Counted from the first letter of the stretch, positions 18,249 to 27,525 are shown. The stretch is DNA of 64,000 bases from JAEUKA01 sp044228505 (GCA_044228505.1 JBGAUT010000007.1:62001-126000); one strand, 5' to 3'. The notes: generated by a model not told the origin, from the sequence alone. Program-made: numbers and translations.

Positions 18249-19751
18249 ATGGAAACAAACATGTCGATTCTTTCCAGCTTTTTTGCGACGGCACTGGCGT
18301 CTTACGACCAGCTCCTCATCATCGCCTACCTCGTCGTATTCCTCGGACTAGCGGTGTACGGCTTCCATCGCTCGCAGCTTGTCTACTTGTACTATCGCTA
18401 CCGCGATCACCGTCCCGAGCCGCTCGGCCAAATCCGGGATCTGCCGAAGGTGACGGTCCAGCTTCCGCTCTTTAACGAAATGTATGTGGCCCAGCGACTC
18501 CTCGAGGCAGTGGCCAAGATTCGCTATCCGCGGGATCGATTCGAGATTCAAGTGCTAGACGACAGCACCGACGAAACCCAAGAGCTGTGCAAAAGCAAGG
18601 TCGCGGAGATTGCAGCCCAAGGCATTCAAATCAGCTACGTCCACCGCGTCGATCGCACTGGTTTTAAAGCGGGCGCGCTCGAAAACGGACTCAAGACCGC
18701 CAAAGGTGAGTTCCTACTGGTATTTGACGCTGACTTCATCCCCGAGCCCGACGTCCTGGAACGCACCATCCACTTCTTTTCCGACCCCAAGGTCGCAATG
18801 GTCCAGGTTCGTTGGGATCACCTGAATCGTGACTACTCGGCACTCACCGAAGTCCAAGCGCTCATGCTCGATGGCCACTTCGTGATCGAGCACACCGCCC
18901 GCCATCGCTCTGGTCGCTTCTTCAACTTCAACGGCACCGGCGGCATCTGGCGTCGCCAGGCCATCAGTGACGCGGGTGGCTGGCAACATGACACCCTCAC
19001 CGAGGACATGGACCTGTCCTACCGTGCCCAGCTCAAGGGCTGGCGCTTTGTATACCTGCCCGATGTCGTGTCTCCCGCCGAGCTTCCTGTCGAAATGAAC
19101 AGCTTCAAGAGCCAGCAGTTCCGCTGGGCCAAGGGCTCGATTCAAGTTGCCAAGAAGCTGCTACCGACCATCCTCCGTTCGAATGCGTCGTTTTCGGTCA
19201 AGACCGAGGCGTTCTTCCACCTAACCAACAACTTCGCCTATCCGCTGCTGCTGCTGTTGTCGCTGCTTCTTCTACCGAACCTGCTCGTCCGTACGACCCA
19301 CGGCCTGCGCGAGGTTCTGCTAATCGATATGCCGCTGTTCTTCGGAACCACTCTATCGGTGGCAGCCTTCTACATCACCAGCCAGCGCGAAATCGACCGC
19401 GGTGGCTGGATGCGCACCATCAAGCGCCTGCCCCTTATGATGTCCCTCGGCATTGGTCTGTGCATCAACCAGACCCGCGCTGTTCTCGAAGCCCTGATGC
19501 AGCATGACTCAGGAGAGTTCGTGCGTACGCCGAAGCACGGCGTGGTGGCCAAGATCGAGGCATGGCGGACCAAGAAGTACCGCGCTGACAAGACCCTCAT
19601 CCCGGCGCTTGAGGTTGGCTTCGCAGCCTATTTTGCACTCGCGATCGCGCTGGCGATGAAGAACGGTCACTGGATGTCGCTGCCATTCCTGCTGCTGTTC
19701 TTCCTCGGCTACGCCTATGTCGGCGTGCTTAGCCTCGTGCAAACTCGATAG
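18249..19751 (+). CDS. Processive GT2 glycosyltransferase, cellulose-synthase-like
   Basis: A 500-residue inner-membrane protein. One N-terminal helix (residues about 20-40) is followed by a cytoplasmic GT2 domain and four or more C-terminal helices. All signatures of a processive family-2 enzyme are present: LDDSTDE near 102, FDADFIP near 160, TEDMDLSYR near 254 and QQFRWAKGS near 298 (the D, D-x-D, T-E-D, Q-x-x-R-W set). It most resembles the CslA/CelA-like group that makes beta-linked glucan or mannan. No PilZ domain or BcsB-like partner is visible. The start at 18249 was chosen over ATG 18261 without strong support. A sugar nucleotidyltransferase lies 99 bases downstream and may supply its donor. 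Confidence 0.85.
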   Translation: METNMSILSSFFATALASYDQLLIIAYLVVFLGLAVYGFHRSQLVYLYYRYRDHRPEPLGQIRDLPKVTVQLPLFNEMYVAQRLLEAVAKIRYPRDRFEIQVLDDSTDETQELCKSKVAEIAAQGIQISYVHRVDRTGFKAGALENGLKTAKGEFLLVFDADFIPEPDVLERTIHFFSDPKVAMVQVRWDHLNRDYSALTEVQALMLDGHFVIEHTARHRSGRFFNFNGTGGIWRRQAISDAGGWQHDTLTEDMDLSYRAQLKGWRFVYLPDVVSPAELPVEMNSFKSQQFRWAKGSIQVAKKLLPTILRSNASFSVKTEAFFHLTNNFAYPLLLLLSLLLLPNLLVRTTHGLREVLLIDMPLFFGTTLSVAAFYITSQREIDRGGWMRTIKRLPLMMSLGIGLCINQTRAVLEALMQHDSGEFVRTPKHGVVAKIEAWRTKKYRADKTLIPALEVGFAAYFALAIALAMKNGHWMSLPFLLLFFLGYAYVGVLSLVQTR

Positions 19752-19850
19752 CTGCCGCCGCCCCCCCTCGACTCTCTCTCTCCTCTGTCAATTCCGCAGA
19801 AACTGCCATCCCTCTTGACCTGCTGTTGCCGTCGAGCGACGCTTCCGCAT

Positions 19851-20600
19851 ATGAAGTTGCTTGTCCTTGCCGCAGGTTACGCAACCCGTCTTCGACCACT
19901 CACTGACAACCAAGCCAAGCCGCTACTTCCTGTGGCGGGGCGTCCCATGATCGACCATGTCCTCGACAAGTTTTCTGCCTGCCCGGAGATCGACGGCATC
20001 TACGTCGTGACGAACCGTCGTTATGCCCCAAACTTCGAGCGCTGGGCGGATGCGCACGGCGGACATTTTGCCGGCAAAAGAATCCATGTCGTCGACGATG
20101 GCACCAGCAGTAACGAAGACCGTCTCGGAGCGATTGGTGACATCGGCTTCGTCTTGCGCAACCACGCCATCGATGACGACCTGGTGGTGGTGGCGGGCGA
20201 CAACTTGTTTTCCGGCAGCCTCGAAGGCTTCGTCTCAGCCGCCAAACAGCGTGGCGTTCTCGTCGGTGTGTACGACGTCGGAGATCTGGAACAGATCCGC
20301 AAGTACAACAACCTCGGGCTCGACAGCGTAGGACGGATCACTTTCTTCGAGGAAAAACCGACGAATCCAATCAGCACAGTCACTGCGATCGCGCTCTATC
20401 ACTACCCACGCGCAGTGCTGCCCATGCTTCATCGCTATCTTGCGGAGGGAAGGAACCCCGATCAGCCCGGGCGTCTCGTCGAGTGGCTGTATCCGCAGTT
20501 GCCCTGCTACACCTATCCGATCTCGGGCAACTGGCTCGATATCGGTAGCCGAGAAACTTACGACGAAGCGCAGCGACTGTTCCAAGTCCAAGCGTCGTGA
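19851..20600 (+). CDS. Sugar-1-phosphate nucleotidyltransferase
   Basis: A 249-residue cytoplasmic protein beginning MKLLVLAAGYATRLRPLTDN, a variant of the L-A-A-G-x-G-T-R-L-x-P-L-T nucleotide-binding loop. KPLLPVAGRPMIDH follows, then VVAGDNLF near residue 113 (metal-binding Asp) and FFEEKPTNP near 165. These mark the NTP-transferase family that makes NDP-sugars from sugar-1-phosphate. The typical C-terminal GNWLDIGSRETY is present. The length suits a glucose- or mannose-type enzyme without the left-handed helix domain. ATG 19851 is the first codon consistent with the family N-terminus. It lies next to the GT2 gene, so it probably provides an activated hexose; the base and sugar are undetermined. 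Confidence 0.85.
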   Translation: MKLLVLAAGYATRLRPLTDNQAKPLLPVAGRPMIDHVLDKFSACPEIDGIYVVTNRRYAPNFERWADAHGGHFAGKRIHVVDDGTSSNEDRLGAIGDIGFVLRNHAIDDDLVVVAGDNLFSGSLEGFVSAAKQRGVLVGVYDVGDLEQIRKYNNLGLDSVGRITFFEEKPTNPISTVTAIALYHYPRAVLPMLHRYLAEGRNPDQPGRLVEWLYPQLPCYTYPISGNWLDIGSRETYDEAQRLFQVQAS

Positions 20601-20613
20601 GAGGACTTTGCCG

Positions 20614-21447
20614 ATGATTTCCGCTCGCCTTATTTCAACCGCTCTCATCACAGCCCTGTCTATCGCTGGATGCGCAACTGTCGCCGACGGACCAGAGACC
20701 ATGCCCGATCTGTCGCTGCCGCCCAAGTTAGGCCTTGTGCGAATCGGTAGCTCATCGGTGACTTCCGGGCTCGACACGTTCGAGCAGTCCATGGCGATGG
20801 CGCTGTTTTTCGATCCAACCGCGCAAAACGCCGTCTGCACGCGCAGCCAATCGGGTCCGTGCACCACTTATCGCTGCGGTTCTCTCACCGGAATGCCGTC
20901 TGCGGGCAACCTCACGATCAAGGGTGGCAGTGAAGACGTGCTGCTGCAGCCAAGCCCAGGCGGTGCCTACTCCGAGTACCGCAACACAGCGGCCCTGATC
21001 TTCCAACGTGGCCAGCTGCTATCGATCAATGCCGTCGGCAAGGACGTTCCAGCCTGGCAGACCCAGCTCACGATTCCCAGCCCGGTGTTTTCACTCCAGT
21101 CGCCGAGTCCAGCCCGCATTGACCTGACCTGGGTGATCCGCAAGAAGCAGGATTTGGCGCTGATGTGGACGCCGCTCGCGGCTGGCAGCACCGTCCGCAT
21201 CGAGCTCTCGCAGGACATGGGCACCAGCCAAGGGTCTCTAGTTGAGTGCGTGTTCGATGGCAACCAGGGAGCGGGGTCGGTGCCAGCGACAGTGCTGTCT
21301 CAGCTTCAGACAACCCAGGGCCAGAACCATGCCGTGGGAATCCTGATCGGACCAGGCACCGAAACGCGGCTCGCTCCGATGGGATGGGATCTGCACGTGA
21401 TCAGCATCAGCGTAGGCCGCGCTGGAGTCGCGACCCTCATCGAGTAG
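20614..21447 (+). CDS. Lipoprotein of unknown function, 277 residues
   Basis: The protein starts at ATG 20614 with GAGAGGA eight bases upstream, which rules out the earlier in-frame start inside the nucleotidyltransferase gene. The signal peptide ends in LSIAGC (Cys near residue 17). The mature part contains four cysteines in CTRSQSGPCTTYRC, near residues 75-88, and looks beta-rich, with short strands separated by Ser, Gly and Pro. I recognise no domain. It follows the nucleotidyltransferase after 13 bases, so it is probably co-transcribed. It may be an envelope part of a polysaccharide pathway, but this rests on position only. Confidence 0.7.
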   Translation: MISARLISTALITALSIAGCATVADGPETMPDLSLPPKLGLVRIGSSSVTSGLDTFEQSMAMALFFDPTAQNAVCTRSQSGPCTTYRCGSLTGMPSAGNLTIKGGSEDVLLQPSPGGAYSEYRNTAALIFQRGQLLSINAVGKDVPAWQTQLTIPSPVFSLQSPSPARIDLTWVIRKKQDLALMWTPLAAGSTVRIELSQDMGTSQGSLVECVFDGNQGAGSVPATVLSQLQTTQGQNHAVGILIGPGTETRLAPMGWDLHVISISVGRAGVATLIE

Positions 21448-21455
21448 GCAGGGAA

Positions 21456-23309
21456 CTAGACGCGGGCGAACGCAGCATCGGGGATTTCAACGGGGCTCTT
21501 GTCCTCGCGGGCAAGAATGTCTGCCTTGTCAAGAACCCCCGGTAGCACGTTCCGCGCAAAGTACTGCGCCGAATATCGCTTGCCCAAGTAGAACGCGTGA
21601 TCCGGGTGATCCGCCGCAACCTCGGTGAGCTTTTTGTCGGCCAGCACGGCTTGGTCGAGCAGCAGCCATGCAATCGTGTTCTCGGCCATCATTTCGAGGA
21701 AACGGTTGGCGACGAGTGGTACCAAATCGAGTTGGCCGCCATAGAACCATGACAGCAACCGCATCGTCGTGCCTTGCAGCGCCGCCGTCGTCTCCCCGAG
21801 CAGCTTGACCTCCGCTCCGATCACGGGATGCTCGCTGTGGGCCGTCACAAAGTTCTGCACGTCCGTCAGATACGCTTGCAGGTTCGCACCACTCGCCATG
21901 CCGAGCTTGCGACCGACCAGATCCATGGCCTGGATGTGGTTGGTGCCTTCGTAGATCGAGAAAATCTTGGCATCGCGACAGTACTGCTCGATGCCGTAGT
22001 CTGAGGTGTATCCGACACCGCCGAGCGTCTGAATCGCCGTCTCGCAGATACGGAACGACTGGTCGCTGCCATAGGCTTTCACCAGTGGAGTCAGCAGCTC
22101 GACCTGGCCGAGGTGATAACTCGCGTTACCATCTCCGCCGCCGTGCTGGGCCAACGTCGCCCGATCGTTGTGACTGGCCAGCTTGGCGATGAGCGACCGC
22201 AGACCCTCGACGCGGCACTTCATGTCGAGCAGCATCCGCCGTACGTCGGGATGCTCGATGATCGGCACTCGCGGCACGGTCGGATCTTTGAAGTTCTTGA
22301 TCGAGCTGCCCTGCTTCCGCTCGCGTGCATAGCGCAGTGCGTTAAGATACGCCGTCGACGCAACCGCCAAGCTCTGGATACCGACGCCGATGCGCGCAAA
22401 GTTCATCAGGATGAACATTTGCTTCATACCCTGATGCTCGCTAGATAGACCACCGACCAGTTGGCCTCGACAGGTGCCGTTCTCACCGAAGTTGAGCACC
22501 GCCGTCGATGAGGCGCGAATGCCCATCTTGTGCTCAAGGCCACCAACGGCAACATCGTTCGGCTCACCGCTTGTGCCATCCGCTGCCACGCAGTACTTGG
22601 GGACGATAAACAGGGACAGCCCCTTGGTTCCCGCTGGAGCGTTCTCGGTACGAGCCAGTACCAAATGAATGATGTTTTCCGTCAGGTCGTGATCACCGGC
22701 AGAGATAAACATCTTGGTGCCCGTGATTAGGTACGAGCCATCGGCTTGCTTGACCGCCCGAGTCCGCGCCGAACCAACGTCAGAGCCAGCATGCGGCTCG
22801 GTGAGGCACATCGTCCCCGCCCACTGGCCACCGTACAGCTTCGGCAAAAACAGCTGCTTCTGTTCATGGGTGCCAAACTTTTCGATCACTTCGGCGGCCC
22901 CAATCGAAAGCCCTGGATACATCGCAAACGAGGTATTGGCCCCCGAGACCAGCTCCTCGACCGCCATCCCGAGCAACGTCGGCGCGCCTGATCCACCCCA
23001 CTCTGGGCTCAATGAAACCTGTCGCAGTCCCGAGTCATACGCACGCTTCCAAGCGTCCTTAAACCCCGCTGGAGTCTTGACCTGACCGTCTTCGATGCGG
23101 CAGCCCTCGGCATCCCCGCTGCTGTTGATCGGTCCTACCACCGTCGTGGCGAACTGGTATGCCTCGTCGAGCACCATGTCCACGCCGCTCTCATCGAAGG
23201 TTCCGACAAACGGCGCGCTTTTGAGCATCTCACCGAGGCCAAATTGCTCAAAGAGAACGAACTGAATCTCTCGGAGGTCAGCAAGATAATGGTTCTGTCC
23301 CTGTGCCAT
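21456..23309 (-). CDS. Acyl-CoA dehydrogenase, DmdC-type long form
   Basis: A 617-residue flavoenzyme, about 200 residues longer than ordinary acyl-CoA dehydrogenases and close to the 3-methylmercaptopropionyl-CoA dehydrogenase (DmdC) group. It has an N-terminal extension, MCLTEPHAGSDVGSARTRAV near residue 172 (FAD-binding strand region), and LGGVGYTSDYGIEQYCRDAKIFSIYEGTNHIQAMDLVGRK near 431-470, quoted here only as the FAD/substrate block. A helical C-terminal domain follows. It oxidises an acyl-CoA to the enoyl-CoA and passes electrons to ETF; the true substrate is unknown. GGAAGGAA precedes the ATG. A MerR gene is divergent, 114 bases away, and is the likely regulator. Confidence 0.9.
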   Translation of the reverse strand: MAQGQNHYLADLREIQFVLFEQFGLGEMLKSAPFVGTFDESGVDMVLDEAYQFATTVVGPINSSGDAEGCRIEDGQVKTPAGFKDAWKRAYDSGLRQVSLSPEWGGSGAPTLLGMAVEELVSGANTSFAMYPGLSIGAAEVIEKFGTHEQKQLFLPKLYGGQWAGTMCLTEPHAGSDVGSARTRAVKQADGSYLITGTKMFISAGDHDLTENIIHLVLARTENAPAGTKGLSLFIVPKYCVAADGTSGEPNDVAVGGLEHKMGIRASSTAVLNFGENGTCRGQLVGGLSSEHQGMKQMFILMNFARIGVGIQSLAVASTAYLNALRYARERKQGSSIKNFKDPTVPRVPIIEHPDVRRMLLDMKCRVEGLRSLIAKLASHNDRATLAQHGGGDGNASYHLGQVELLTPLVKAYGSDQSFRICETAIQTLGGVGYTSDYGIEQYCRDAKIFSIYEGTNHIQAMDLVGRKLGMASGANLQAYLTDVQNFVTAHSEHPVIGAEVKLLGETTAALQGTTMRLLSWFYGGQLDLVPLVANRFLEMMAENTIAWLLLDQAVLADKKLTEVAADHPDHAFYLGKRYSAQYFARNVLPGVLDKADILAREDKSPVEIPDAAFARV

Positions 23310-23328
23310 GGTCGTTCCTTCCGCGCTG

Positions 23329-23355
23329 GATACTGATACTATCTAGTCAGATACC
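23329..23355. promoter_or_regulatory. GATACT repeats in the acyl-CoA dehydrogenase/MerR divergent region
   Basis: Three copies of GATAC(T/C) start at 23329, 23335 and 23350. An imperfect dyad, CTGA...TCAG with a CTA/TAG core, spans 23333-23350. This short A+T-rich island lies only 20 bases before the dehydrogenase start codon and about 70 bases before the MerR start. It is a plausible operator for the MerR protein, though no binding consensus is known for it. Confidence 0.35.
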
Positions 23356-23423
23356 TTCACTATCCAATTGCCGCACCGCGTTGTCAATCATCCGGCCACA
23401 CCACCAAGTAAGATGCGCCTGAC

Positions 23424-24290
23424 ATGACCACAGCAGCCAACTCGCGCCGTTCCTCTCTGCGCTCGTCCCACACGCCAGTGGGAGCGCTTCAGGCCATGGA
23501 ACGTCAGCCCTCTGAATGGACGATTTCCGAAGTTGCCGAGCGCAGCGGCGTCCCGATCGCCACCATCAAGTTCTACATCCGCGAAGGGCTGCTGCCTCGT
23601 CCACGCACAGCCGGTCGCACCATCGGTCGGTACGACGCGGCCTTCATGGTCCGGCTCGAAGTCATTCGCGAGCTGCGCAACCGCTGGCGACTGCCTCTGC
23701 GCGAGATTGCCGAGCTACTCAGTGAGGCTGGTCCGCTGGCGACGCTCAACGAGATCGAACTACGGCTCGCGGCTCGCGATCGGCTCGATGAAGCCATCGA
23801 TCCAACCAATGCAGAACCGCCGATCTCGGAGCATCGTCTGCAGGAGCGATCGGGGCTACCCAGCTCCGATTTGCACGAAATGACGCGTTACGGCCTGCTC
23901 ACCCCGATCAAGGTCGCTGGTGCCACCGTCTTTGCCGAAAGAGACGCCCGCATTGCCGAGGTCGTCGGGGCACTGCGCAGCTCCGGCTATAACGATCACC
24001 TCGGTTTTGCCATCGGTGATCTCCAGCGCTACGTCGAGGCGCTGCGGGTGCTGGTGGTCCGCGAGGTCGAGCAATTCGATAGCCCTGCCCTGCGCGGACT
24101 CGGCCGCGATGAAATGCTGCGGCTGATCGGTCAGGGCGTGGCGCAGGTAGACGTGCTGCTTGGCCTGCTCCACAAAAAGCTACTGCTCGCGGCTGTTCAC
24201 GATCGGCTGGATGCTGCAGCCGGTCGCAGACATCCCGACGGGAAACCTGCTCGCCCACGCCCGACTCAGCGCCGAAAGGCAACGAAGTAG
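23424..24290 (+). CDS. MerR family transcriptional regulator
   Basis: A 288-residue regulator. The winged helix-turn-helix starts near residue 30 with WTISEVAERSGVPIATIKFYIREGLLPRP, typical of MerR. After a linker, a second related segment (RLQERSGLPSSDLHEMTRYGLLTPI near 135-155) looks like a duplicated MerR-like helix-turn-helix. The C-terminus is helical and basic. This two-domain form is found in regulators near fatty acid genes. The start at 23424 adds 24 Ser/Arg-rich residues; ATG 23496 (MERQPSEW) is an equally good alternative. It is divergent from the acyl-CoA dehydrogenase, which suggests it controls that gene in response to an acyl-CoA or aromatic ligand. Confidence 0.82.
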   Translation: MTTAANSRRSSLRSSHTPVGALQAMERQPSEWTISEVAERSGVPIATIKFYIREGLLPRPRTAGRTIGRYDAAFMVRLEVIRELRNRWRLPLREIAELLSEAGPLATLNEIELRLAARDRLDEAIDPTNAEPPISEHRLQERSGLPSSDLHEMTRYGLLTPIKVAGATVFAERDARIAEVVGALRSSGYNDHLGFAIGDLQRYVEALRVLVVREVEQFDSPALRGLGRDEMLRLIGQGVAQVDVLLGLLHKKLLLAAVHDRLDAAAGRRHPDGKPARPRPTQRRKATK

Positions 24291-24297
24291 GAGCTGC

Positions 24298-24323
24298 GGG
24301 CAAAAAAAATGCCCCGACGGGCA
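24298..24323 (-). terminator. Terminator-like hairpin pointing antisense to merR
   Basis: On the minus strand TGCCC-GTCG-GGGCA is followed at once by eight T residues, a textbook intrinsic terminator shape. A third pairing segment, GGGCA at 24298-24302 (plus strand), can pair instead with TGCCC at 24310-24314. No recognised gene runs towards it on the minus strand, so it either ends a small RNA or blocks antisense transcription into merR. Confidence 0.45.
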
Positions 24324-24546
24324 GCCTAACGCTTGGGGGGGCGAACGCTTCGGCTGAACGGCGGGGCAATTGGGAAGCTATCACAACGAATTGGGCTGGC
24401 AACAAAAAAATTCACTGCCTCACATTTCCCCATGGCAGCCTCGGCACAGGTCGCTCGGTCAAGGCCGGCCCGTCCTGGGCATGCCTGCGCCCCCGCTGGT
24501 CGAGACTCTTGCTGCGCAACCTCGCAAAAACTACCATGTCTCGGTG

Positions 24547-26052
24547 ATGCTGCGTCGGGCTGTGATGGCATTCGGTGTTGCGCTGGGTGTTTTGCAGCCA
24601 GCGACGGCGGTTGCCTATCCATACCTGGCGCTACGGCCCTCTGACTTCGTCCTCGCAGGACCAGCCGATGGGCACTTGTCCTCGTTGTATTTCAATCCGG
24701 CGTCGATCCGTGTCATCTCGGGCAGTGAGGTTCTCGTTCAAGGAGGCGTTCACGGGTTCCTTGGGCAATACCAACGGGCCCAGGCGTTACCGGCGGGCTA
24801 CTCGCCTGGCGGCAGCGGTGGGACGGCAGCGCCCGCAACGATTCGCTGGGTGAACCCGCAGACCATGGCGGCGTTGGCCTGGGATCTGCGCAGCGATTCA
24901 GTGACTCTCGGTTTGGCGTTCTCGACGCCAGTGATGGACTTCACCGATTATCGGACCGACAACCAGTCTCTCGACACGCTCTCGACGCGCTATCACTCGG
25001 TCTACGATCACAGCTACAGCTTGTGGGGCACGATCGCCGTTGGGCTCAAGCTCAAGAACTGGTTTCTCCTCGGGGGCAGCTTCAATTTCGGCTATACCCA
25101 CAATGAATCGCAGTTCCTGCGCGATGGTGACACCGCCCGCCGGGACACCATTGGGTGTGGCGGGGGTCCGTGCGAACAGTGGTCAAACCGCAGCGCTGTC
25201 GAAACCAACGTGGGTGGCCTTGGGTACGGCTTTTCCGCCGGAGCGATCATCGAGGCGCTGACGGATCGTCTGTGGATTGGGCTGTCCTATACCAGCCCGC
25301 TGTTTACCAACCAAGGCGACATCGTCGCACTGGAAGGACAACCGTCGGAGCTGCGCTGGAACGACGGCACGGGCTGTTCGGGAACGCGGGTCGGAGCCCA
25401 GATCACCGTGCAGGATTCAACGCCTCGCTGCGGTGCCGCTCGCTTGACCTACTCCTATCCACATGTCGTCTACCTTGGTGGTCGGCTGCGCTTTCCGATT
25501 GCGCCGGCCCTCGAAAAATCTGCCAACAGCCGTCGCCCACGTGCTCTGGAGCTAACAAGCTGGCTGCGGCTTACGATTCCCGGTCATCCCGATCAGGAGT
25601 TTCAGGTCGAGCGCTGGCTGCTTGAGCCAAGCTTGTACACACGACCGCTATCGGCCATCCCTGCGTTCGCGGTAACATTGGGATTAAGACAGTACTTTCA
25701 GCAGGTTACCTTGGGTGAAGAGCTGCTCTACGAGACCCCACGCATCGAAGCGGGTACGGTGTCCCCGGCCAACCTCGACGGTCACAAGATCGATTTCTCG
25801 CTATCCATGCGTGCGGCCTTGCATCGGCGACTCTCTTTGCTGCTCAGCGTTGGAGCAACCTGGATGGTGTTCTCACCGAACGCCGGACAGAGCTTCCGCC
25901 CCGAGCTGGCCGAAGAGTGTCGCCAGGACGGCTACGACGTGACCAGCCCGGCATGTCAAAATGTACAGCATGGCCTGGCAATCCCGACGGCGGTTGGTAA
26001 CTACACGCTCGGCATCCCACACGGAAGCGCTGGTCTTGAGATCAACCTGTGA
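24547..26052 (+). CDS. FadL/OmpP1-like outer membrane protein
   Basis: A 501-residue exported protein. The signal peptide ends near AVA-YP (about residue 25). GPADGHLSSLYFNPASI near residue 40 matches the FadL/OmpP1 family, whose members often have a G-P-x-D-x-x-x-x-x-x-N-P-A start. The rest alternates polar and aromatic residues as in a beta-barrel, including YDHSYSLWGTIAVGLKLKNW and SFNFGYTHNES. FadL-type porins admit hydrophobic molecules such as fatty acids, which fits the nearby acyl-CoA dehydrogenase. The start is ATG 24547 or GTG 24544; neither has a strong ribosome-binding site. The C-terminal residue is Leu, not Phe, which is unusual for a barrel. It precedes a lipoprotein gene by 13 bases. 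Confidence 0.7.
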   Translation: MLRRAVMAFGVALGVLQPATAVAYPYLALRPSDFVLAGPADGHLSSLYFNPASIRVISGSEVLVQGGVHGFLGQYQRAQALPAGYSPGGSGGTAAPATIRWVNPQTMAALAWDLRSDSVTLGLAFSTPVMDFTDYRTDNQSLDTLSTRYHSVYDHSYSLWGTIAVGLKLKNWFLLGGSFNFGYTHNESQFLRDGDTARRDTIGCGGGPCEQWSNRSAVETNVGGLGYGFSAGAIIEALTDRLWIGLSYTSPLFTNQGDIVALEGQPSELRWNDGTGCSGTRVGAQITVQDSTPRCGAARLTYSYPHVVYLGGRLRFPIAPALEKSANSRRPRALELTSWLRLTIPGHPDQEFQVERWLLEPSLYTRPLSAIPAFAVTLGLRQYFQQVTLGEELLYETPRIEAGTVSPANLDGHKIDFSLSMRAALHRRLSLLLSVGATWMVFSPNAGQSFRPELAEECRQDGYDVTSPACQNVQHGLAIPTAVGNYTLGIPHGSAGLEINL

Positions 26053-26065
26053 GGAGCCCGAACCC

Positions 26066-27454
26066 ATGATGAGCAGTCTTCACGACTCGAACCGAACGCT
26101 GCGCGGCTTGGCCTTGGTACTGATTCCGCTCTCTTGGCTCACCGCGTGTACCAGCACAACCGACACCAGCGGGAGCTGTCGAACCGTCGCCAACTGCCTA
26201 TTCGACAGCGCTCCAATCTGCGATGCAGCCACCCTGTCGTGCCGGGCTTGCACCATGGGTGCCGACGACAACGCCTGTAAAAACGGTCGACCCGCTACCC
26301 CGCGCTGCGGTCCGCAGGGAAGCTGTGTCGCATGTATCACCAACAGCGACTGCGCCAGTCGTGACCTACGCAAACCCACCTGCCGCAGCAATGCCTGTAC
26401 CTCTTGCCGCACCTCCATCGACTGCCAGAGCAAGCTGTGCAGCGCGGACGGAAGCTGCGCACCGGTATCCGAAGTGCTGTACGTCGATAACAAGAACGGC
26501 GGCTGCACCGGTAGCGATCATCGAGGCAGCATAGACGATGCGTTCTGCACCTTGCAGGACGCACTCGCCGCAGTCACCAGCGGCGGCAAGACCCGCATCA
26601 GCGTCGCTCCATCGAGCAAAGCCTATGCAGCTCTCAAGCTGACGGGGACCGACACGCTGACCAGCTTGACGATCGCGGGTGGCGGCGGCAGGCCAGCGGA
26701 CACACGCATTGAAGGTGCAAGCGGGGAAAGCGCCATCGCGGTGATTGGTGGCACCAGCAAGCTCTCCGTCGCGGTACGCAACGTAGAGTTGCAAGGCGGC
26801 AGCGGCAAGGCGGGCATTACCTGCGAGATGGGAGCAGAGCTGTCCGTGAGCGGTGTTCGCATCCACGACAGCGGTACCGATGGAATTTTCGCCAACGGCT
26901 GCACCCTCTCGGTCGATTCCAGCCAGCTCTTTGCGAACAAGGCGAGTGGCCTACTGATCAGTGGCTCGACCTACTCACTGAGCAATTTGATGATCTGGAA
27001 CAACACGATCGTCGGCATCGCGTTTGGCGGGAGCAGTAGCGGCACGATGCGATTCCTCACGGTCTACGGAAATGGCACCCAGACTGGCTCGGCTACGCCC
27101 GGAATCGACTGCGGTGCCAGCCCGCTGCTCGTCGAACACTCGATCGTCTTTGATAACTTGCTCCGCGCCAGCGGTGGCAACATCAGCCTCGATCAGCAGC
27201 TTACCGGCTGCATGCTAAGCAACGTCGTCACCAACGACAAAGTCGTCTCCGGATCGATCTACAAAACGGCAGTGGACTTCGTTCAGCCGGCTGGGGACAC
27301 GGCCAGCATCGATCTACACCTCATCAAAGACAGCCCGAAAAACCGCGACTGCTGTGTCGACAAGGTGCAGCAGAGCCCGGTGTCGTACGATTTCGACGGA
27401 ACCTCCCGACCCCAAGGCCCAGCGGCTGACGTTGGCGCGCACGAAGTCCAGTAA
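26066..27454 (+). CDS. Cys-rich, beta-helix lipoprotein
   Basis: A 462-residue protein starting at ATG 26066 with GAGGAG nine bases upstream. The signal ends in LSWLTAC (lipobox, Cys near residue 29). Residues about 40-135 carry some 18 cysteines in small loops (C-x-x-D-x-x-C style), common in myxobacterial surface proteins. From about residue 150 the sequence has repeated short strands with Gly and Asn turns, such as LTIAGGGGRP, VRNVELQGGSG, SGVRIHDSGTDGIF and SSQLFANKASGLLISG: a right-handed parallel beta-helix. It ends in ADVGAHEVQ, an ending often seen in choice-of-anchor beta-helix proteins. Its role is probably cell-surface binding or adhesion. It is likely co-transcribed with the FadL-like gene. 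Confidence 0.75.
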   Translation: MMSSLHDSNRTLRGLALVLIPLSWLTACTSTTDTSGSCRTVANCLFDSAPICDAATLSCRACTMGADDNACKNGRPATPRCGPQGSCVACITNSDCASRDLRKPTCRSNACTSCRTSIDCQSKLCSADGSCAPVSEVLYVDNKNGGCTGSDHRGSIDDAFCTLQDALAAVTSGGKTRISVAPSSKAYAALKLTGTDTLTSLTIAGGGGRPADTRIEGASGESAIAVIGGTSKLSVAVRNVELQGGSGKAGITCEMGAELSVSGVRIHDSGTDGIFANGCTLSVDSSQLFANKASGLLISGSTYSLSNLMIWNNTIVGIAFGGSSSGTMRFLTVYGNGTQTGSATPGIDCGASPLLVEHSIVFDNLLRASGGNISLDQQLTGCMLSNVVTNDKVVSGSIYKTAVDFVQPAGDTASIDLHLIKDSPKNRDCCVDKVQQSPVSYDFDGTSRPQGPAADVGAHEVQ

Positions 27455-27489
27455 CGTTCCCCCATCACGAGCCCACAAGCTGCGGACAC

Positions 27490-27524
27490 AAAAAAGCCAC
27501 CGCGTTCAAATCGAACCGGTGGCT
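27490..27524 (-). terminator. Rho-independent terminator of tRNA-Gly
   Basis: On the minus strand AGCCACCG-GTTC pairs with GAAC-(one-base bulge)-CGGTGGCT around a five-base loop. The 12-bp stem is followed by a run of T residues. It starts two bases after the CCA end of the tRNA gene. On the plus strand it also lies after the beta-helix lipoprotein and could end that transcript, though without a T-run in that direction. Confidence 0.85.
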
Positions 27525-27525
27525 C

